Source: Phycisphaerae bacterium (GTDB taxonomy: Bacteria; Planctomycetota; Phycisphaerae; SM23-33). Taken from it: DNA of 33,939 nucleotides. The translations under genes were made by a program, and so were the position numbers. The notes below the pieces were generated by a model that saw only the letters and a list, made by a program, of their open reading frames with translations, was not told the origin of the DNA and made no database searches. Position 1 is the first letter of the stretch. Every line of letters starts with the position of its first letter. This document shows positions 30,709 through 33,939 of this stretch, piece by piece. Location of the stretch: NCBI GenBank assembly GCA_021108335.1, contig JAIORC010000065.1, forward strand, positions 1-33,939, read 5' to 3'.

Positions 30709-33700
30709 GTTGTGCGGAGAATTTGAACGTGAGTTGCTTTCTGCCGGTGGCGGTTACGGTTATTGTCGAACCGCTTTTGTCGCTACGCGTGCATTTTACC
30801 GAAGCCGGCAGCTTGGCCTTGTCGATCGCGAATGGCAGCTTTACTGTTACTTCGCCGTCTTCGCACATGAATATTGCTACCGAGAATCCCTTATCGAGCT
30901 TTTTCCATGCGAGATAGCCCGGTCGGCTCAGGCCGCCCGCTTTGCACTCGCCGGCTTTGTAAAATACCGCTGCGGCGCAACTGCCGTCGGCATATTCGAC
31001 TGCCTGGACTTTTTTATTGTTCCGAATGATTTTTACCGGCGGATTTTCGGCGGCTTTGGCGACGTCGGCGAGTTTCCATGCGGGCAGAATGATGGCTTGG
31101 TATTTGCCGGCGGTCGGGTTGACGCCGTGATTCACCTGCAGGCTGAAAAACTGCCTGGTGTGTTCAGGCTTGTCGCTATACCTGCCCAGCTTGTTTATCC
31201 ACGAGTGTTTCTTCGTCCGGGTTTCGATTTTCAGCGAAGTTTTTAGCCCAGCCGGCAGCACGCCGATGTTTCGATAGTAGAACGCCTTTTTGCCTTTGAG
31301 CGGGGTTACTCCGTCGGCGAACGGTTTTTTTACGCCATCGATATAATAATCCCCGTCCTCCTTCTGAACCTGCATGGTCAGGATCATGCTTTGGGCCGCT
31401 GAGTCCGTGCCGGTGGCTTTTATATCTGCTCCCAGGACGGTAATCGTGCCTTTCAGGGCGAAGTAGCTTTTGCGGGTCTGGAGCTTTTTGCCGTTTCTGC
31501 TCAGAAGATACTTCATTCCGCACAGCCCCACGTCGCCAAGCTCGCAGCCGCCGACAAAGGTCGATTGACCAAGCGATTCCCGTTTTGGGCGCAGGCCGAC
31601 TACACGCGTGATTCCGCTCAGGTCGTCCCACGGCTGGGTGATAAACGTCTGCCGGTCGTACTCCCTGCCGTCGACCATCAGTGTCAGCGTACCCTCACCG
31701 GAATAATAGCCGCGGATGCTCTCGCCATGAATACTGAACCAGCCCTTCGTTCGCGTTGAACTCATCCGCACGCCGCAGAAGAATTCGCCGTTTCGTGCGA
31801 TAAAATAATCGCTGCGAGGGTAAAACTTCGTGCCGCTCAGGGCAGGGATAGTATCTTTGGAAAACGCGTCCCCGGCTGCGAGCGCGCGGTTGAACATACC
31901 GAGGCTCCGGTAAATCGGCGATTTGCCCGCGCCCTTTTCCCAGTCGGAAATGGTAGCCAGCGCGGTTTGCTTCAATTCTCCGAAATCATCGGACAGGAAA
32001 TTGAAACCTATCTGCATCGTGTTGCCGCTGGCCGAACTTCCACGTGCGATTGACCTTCCCGTTGTGTAGGGGTTGAGCCGCCCGCGATAGACGTTCCAGA
32101 CCGAGAAATCCTTGTAGAATTTCGTAAAGACATCCATTGCCTCGCGCTTCAGGTGATAGGCGGTTCCCGCAGTGAGGTTCATATAGGCAGCCGTGTGCTG
32201 AAGATGGGCGCTTCCGTAACCTGTATTCAGGCCCGCACCGTGATAGTGATAGCTGCCGTCCGCCTGAATGCCCTGGCCGATGGTGAATACATTGCTGTTG
32301 CTGTAGACGTCGCGAGCGAAGGCCAGCAGCTTATGATCCCGCGTCATCAGCCCCAGGTTAAGTGCGCATGTTGCTACCCACAACGCGTTTGCGCCGGAAT
32401 CGATGGGCCTTCCCGGAAAACCGAGTAGCTTGCAATTGTATCCCAGGTCGTAAAGGTCGCGGATCAATTCGTCGTACAATTTCCCGTCCAGCTTGTCGCC
32501 CACCAGCAGGAGCGTCTCGGACAGCCGCAGCGGCGTTCCGATGTCCCACGCCCACCAGTTGTCAGGCCGCTGACCGCCGACCCGAATAAACTGCTTGCCG
32601 AAATTGAGCGCCGCTTCGATCCGCTTCAAAAGCTCCGGATCGTTATGATATTTCGAGAGGGGGTTGGCGTATGCCCGGGCCAGGCGCAACGGCTTGGCGA
32701 AGTATCCCGCGTCGTAAGATATCGAGGTATGATTGACGTCCTTTACGTTTCCCCATGACCCGAAGCCCTTGTCGGCGGGGGCCATGACCTGGGCCTTCAA
32801 AAGCTTCGCGATCCGCTCGTCCATTTTTTTGATAGCCGTATTCCGCAACTTCTCGATGTTGAACATCTTCGCCTGGCTGGCCTTGATTTTCGGCATTTTG
32901 TAAGACGCGAGGAACTTCTGCCTGATTTTCCGGCAGTCTTTCTCGACGTCGGCAGCCGGGCGCGTCTGGGCGTTTTTCTCCGCGACGAAACGAAACTCCG
33001 GCGTCGAGCCGTTGTCGGGGGCGTCGATTGTTATTTCGGCCCATGCGACGTCAGGATTGAAACACGCGCAGAAGCCGTCATATTTCTTCCCCGTCGGGCC
33101 GTAACGCAGCCACGACAACATAGTCCTATGCGGCAGGGGCTTTTTGTCCTTATCCAGCCATCGCACTGCAATATTCACAGAGTCGTCGCAGCCGGCTTCA
33201 GAGAACTCGTAAATCACATTCGGCTTGACCGGCTTCGTCATCGTCGTCTTTTTTGACGTAGCCACTTGCATATCGTCTATAAAAAGCACCGTGTCCGCCA
33301 GGGGACGGGCACCCCACCCGGTAACCTGGAACCGGATGGCATCGACCTTGCTCCACGTCGGCTTATGCCCCTTCTTGAATCTCCTGAAGGGAATTTCGAA
33401 CTTCCTCCACCCTTTCCAGTTTATCCGTATCGGGAACCTGTAAAAGCCCTTGTTTTTCCCCTTTGTCGAATTCAGGATCAGGTTTATCTTCGCGTGATTC
33501 GCGACGTCCGAATGCATCCAGAAAGAAATCCAGCGATATTTGCTCAGATCATGCGGGAAGGAGGATGTGCGAATCTCTTTTTTGTCCGAGTGATTTTTCC
33601 AGAGGGCAGACACCTTGCCGGATTTTGCCCGCGTTGAGCTGACAGCCGTGTTGGACCATTTTTTGATCGTCCCGGCCTCGTCCAACAAAGTCGCCGCCTC

Positions 33701-33757
33701 GGCGAAAACCACATTCGACAACACGATACTACCGATAAAAATAAGCGCAATTCTCAT
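30701..33757 (-). CDS. Secreted PL8 polysaccharide lyase, chondroitin-ABC-lyase-like
   Basis: The start is the ATG at 33757 (MRIALIFIGSIVLSNVVFAEA), a signal peptide with CGGAGAA upstream, giving 1018 residues, close to the about 1020 of chondroitin ABC lyase. The N-terminal part (about 30-190) resembles the carbohydrate-binding Lyase_N domain (WISFWMHSD, then WKGWRKFEIPF). The alpha/alpha toroid catalytic domain has NWWAWDIGTPLRLSETLLL, then DGSYHYHGAGLNTGYG (500-515) with candidate His504/His506 and Tyr514. GRSIAR at 567-572 carries Arg568 and Arg572, matching the catalytic His-Tyr-Arg of the family. The C-terminal half is beta-sandwich. It should cleave uronic-acid polysaccharides such as chondroitin or dermatan sulfate by beta-elimination outside the cytoplasm. 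No sulfatase is in the window. Confidence 0.9.
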   Translation of the reverse strand: MRIALIFIGSIVLSNVVFAEAATLLDEAGTIKKWSNTAVSSTRAKSGKVSALWKNHSDKKEIRTSSFPHDLSKYRWISFWMHSDVANHAKINLILNSTKGKNKGFYRFPIRINWKGWRKFEIPFRRFKKGHKPTWSKVDAIRFQVTGWGARPLADTVLFIDDMQVATSKKTTMTKPVKPNVIYEFSEAGCDDSVNIAVRWLDKDKKPLPHRTMLSWLRYGPTGKKYDGFCACFNPDVAWAEITIDAPDNGSTPEFRFVAEKNAQTRPAADVEKDCRKIRQKFLASYKMPKIKASQAKMFNIEKLRNTAIKKMDERIAKLLKAQVMAPADKGFGSWGNVKDVNHTSISYDAGYFAKPLRLARAYANPLSKYHNDPELLKRIEAALNFGKQFIRVGGQRPDNWWAWDIGTPLRLSETLLLVGDKLDGKLYDELIRDLYDLGYNCKLLGFPGRPIDSGANALWVATCALNLGLMTRDHKLLAFARDVYSNSNVFTIGQGIQADGSYHYHGAGLNTGYGSAHLQHTAAYMNLTAGTAYHLKREAMDVFTKFYKDFSVWNVYRGRLNPYTTGRSIARGSSASGNTMQIGFNFLSDDFGELKQTALATISDWEKGAGKSPIYRSLGMFNRALAAGDAFSKDTIPALSGTKFYPRSDYFIARNGEFFCGVRMSSTRTKGWFSIHGESIRGYYSGEGTLTLMVDGREYDRQTFITQPWDDLSGITRVVGLRPKRESLGQSTFVGGCELGDVGLCGMKYLLSRNGKKLQTRKSYFALKGTITVLGADIKATGTDSAAQSMILTMQVQKEDGDYYIDGVKKPFADGVTPLKGKKAFYYRNIGVLPAGLKTSLKIETRTKKHSWINKLGRYSDKPEHTRQFFSLQVNHGVNPTAGKYQAIILPAWKLADVAKAAENPPVKIIRNNKKVQAVEYADGSCAAAVFYKAGECKAGGLSRPGYLAWKKLDKGFSVAIFMCEDGEVTVKLPFAIDKAKLPASVKCTRSDKSGSTITVTATGRKQLTFKFSAQLP

Positions 33758-33789
33758 TTGATTCTCCGATAACGTACGATATGTGTTCA

Positions 33790-33817
33790 AGCATACTACT
33801 CGATACTTGTTTGTAAA
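33790..33817 (-). promoter_or_regulatory. Possible promoter of the PL8 lyase gene
   Basis: On the - strand, TTTACA (33817-33812) and TATGCT (33795-33790) are separated by 16 nt, about 30 nt before the ATG. The -35 matches five of six consensus positions and the -10 four of six. It fits with the upstream terminator-like structure, but remains a visual prediction. Confidence 0.4.
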
Positions 33818-33824
33818 ACTCGTG

Positions 33825-33884
33825 AAAAAAACAGACACCTTGCCTTCGCCGGGGCTTCATCGCGGCAAGCCGCCACGAGGTGTC
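33825..33884 (-). terminator. Branched terminator-like structure upstream of PL8 gene
   Basis: On the - strand, GACACCT and AGGTGTC (33884-33878 and 33840-33834) close a stem. It contains a second perfect hairpin, GCGGC-TT-GCCGC. It is followed by TGTTTTTTT. This would terminate a - strand transcript coming from beyond the window's right edge. It could also act as a leader if transcription started further upstream. Confidence 0.5.
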
Positions 33885-33939
33885 GGGATGGATGGTATAA
33901 GGGGTGCGTACAACGTCAAACCGGACGGCGGTTTACGGC

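Overview
This 33.9-kb window looks like the chromosome of an anaerobic member of the Planctomycetota, probably close to Phycisphaerae/Sedimentisphaerales. That is an inference. It rests on an oxygen-sensitive glycyl radical enzyme, secreted polysaccharide-degrading and VCBS-repeat proteins, and a long MoxR/DUF58/VWA operon with GldG-like and ABC-2 partners of the kind common in that phylum. I saw no rRNA, tRNA, CRISPR array or transposase.

Layout. (1) Positions 36-3940, + strand: an HpcH/HpaI-type aldolase, a radical-SAM activase and a glycyl radical enzyme (GRE) whose active-site Cys is not followed by the usual Cys-x-Glu. (2) Positions 3966-10858, - strand: a visibly AT-richer block. It runs from a GntR/LacI-type regulator with a good sigma70-like promoter, through a large secreted VCBS plus sialidase-like protein and an N-acetylneuraminate-lyase-like aldolase, to two small paralogous Cys-containing proteins. 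(3) Positions 11057-12407, + strand: a decayed 3' fragment of a second GRE gene that has lost its glycyl-radical loop, followed directly by an intact FAD-dependent oxidoreductase. Similarity between the fragment and the intact GRE continues across the GRE stop codon. This suggests the oxidoreductase once sat directly behind a GRE gene and that block 2 now splits the cassette.

(4) Positions 12623-30604, - strand, GC-rich: an 18-kb, ten-gene run starting at an extended -10 promoter. Most genes overlap or abut. In transcription order they are a coiled-coil membrane protein, a substrate-binding lipoprotein, an ABC permease fused to an NHL propeller, a double VWA/amidotransferase-fold membrane protein, MoxR ATPase, DUF58, a BatA-like VWA protein, a GldG-like membrane protein, an ABC ATPase and a fused double ABC-2 permease. 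The few real gaps in this run (17504-17958, 19912-20080, 22012-22438), and the convergent gap at 12408-12622, are filled with a mosaic of repeated palindromes ending in CCACCC or GGCACCC. (5) Positions 30701-33757, - strand: a secreted chondroitin-ABC-lyase-like PL8 enzyme with its own likely promoter, and a candidate terminator from an upstream gene.

How the parts may work together. The PL8 lyase and the sialidase-like/NAL-like operon point to a scavenger of sulfated or sialylated glycans. The GRE cassette probably handles a small hydroxy or sugar-acid intermediate anaerobically, with the aldolase and FAD enzyme as partners. The long operon is probably an envelope-associated chaperone/transport machine. 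Substrates are not determinable from sequence alone.
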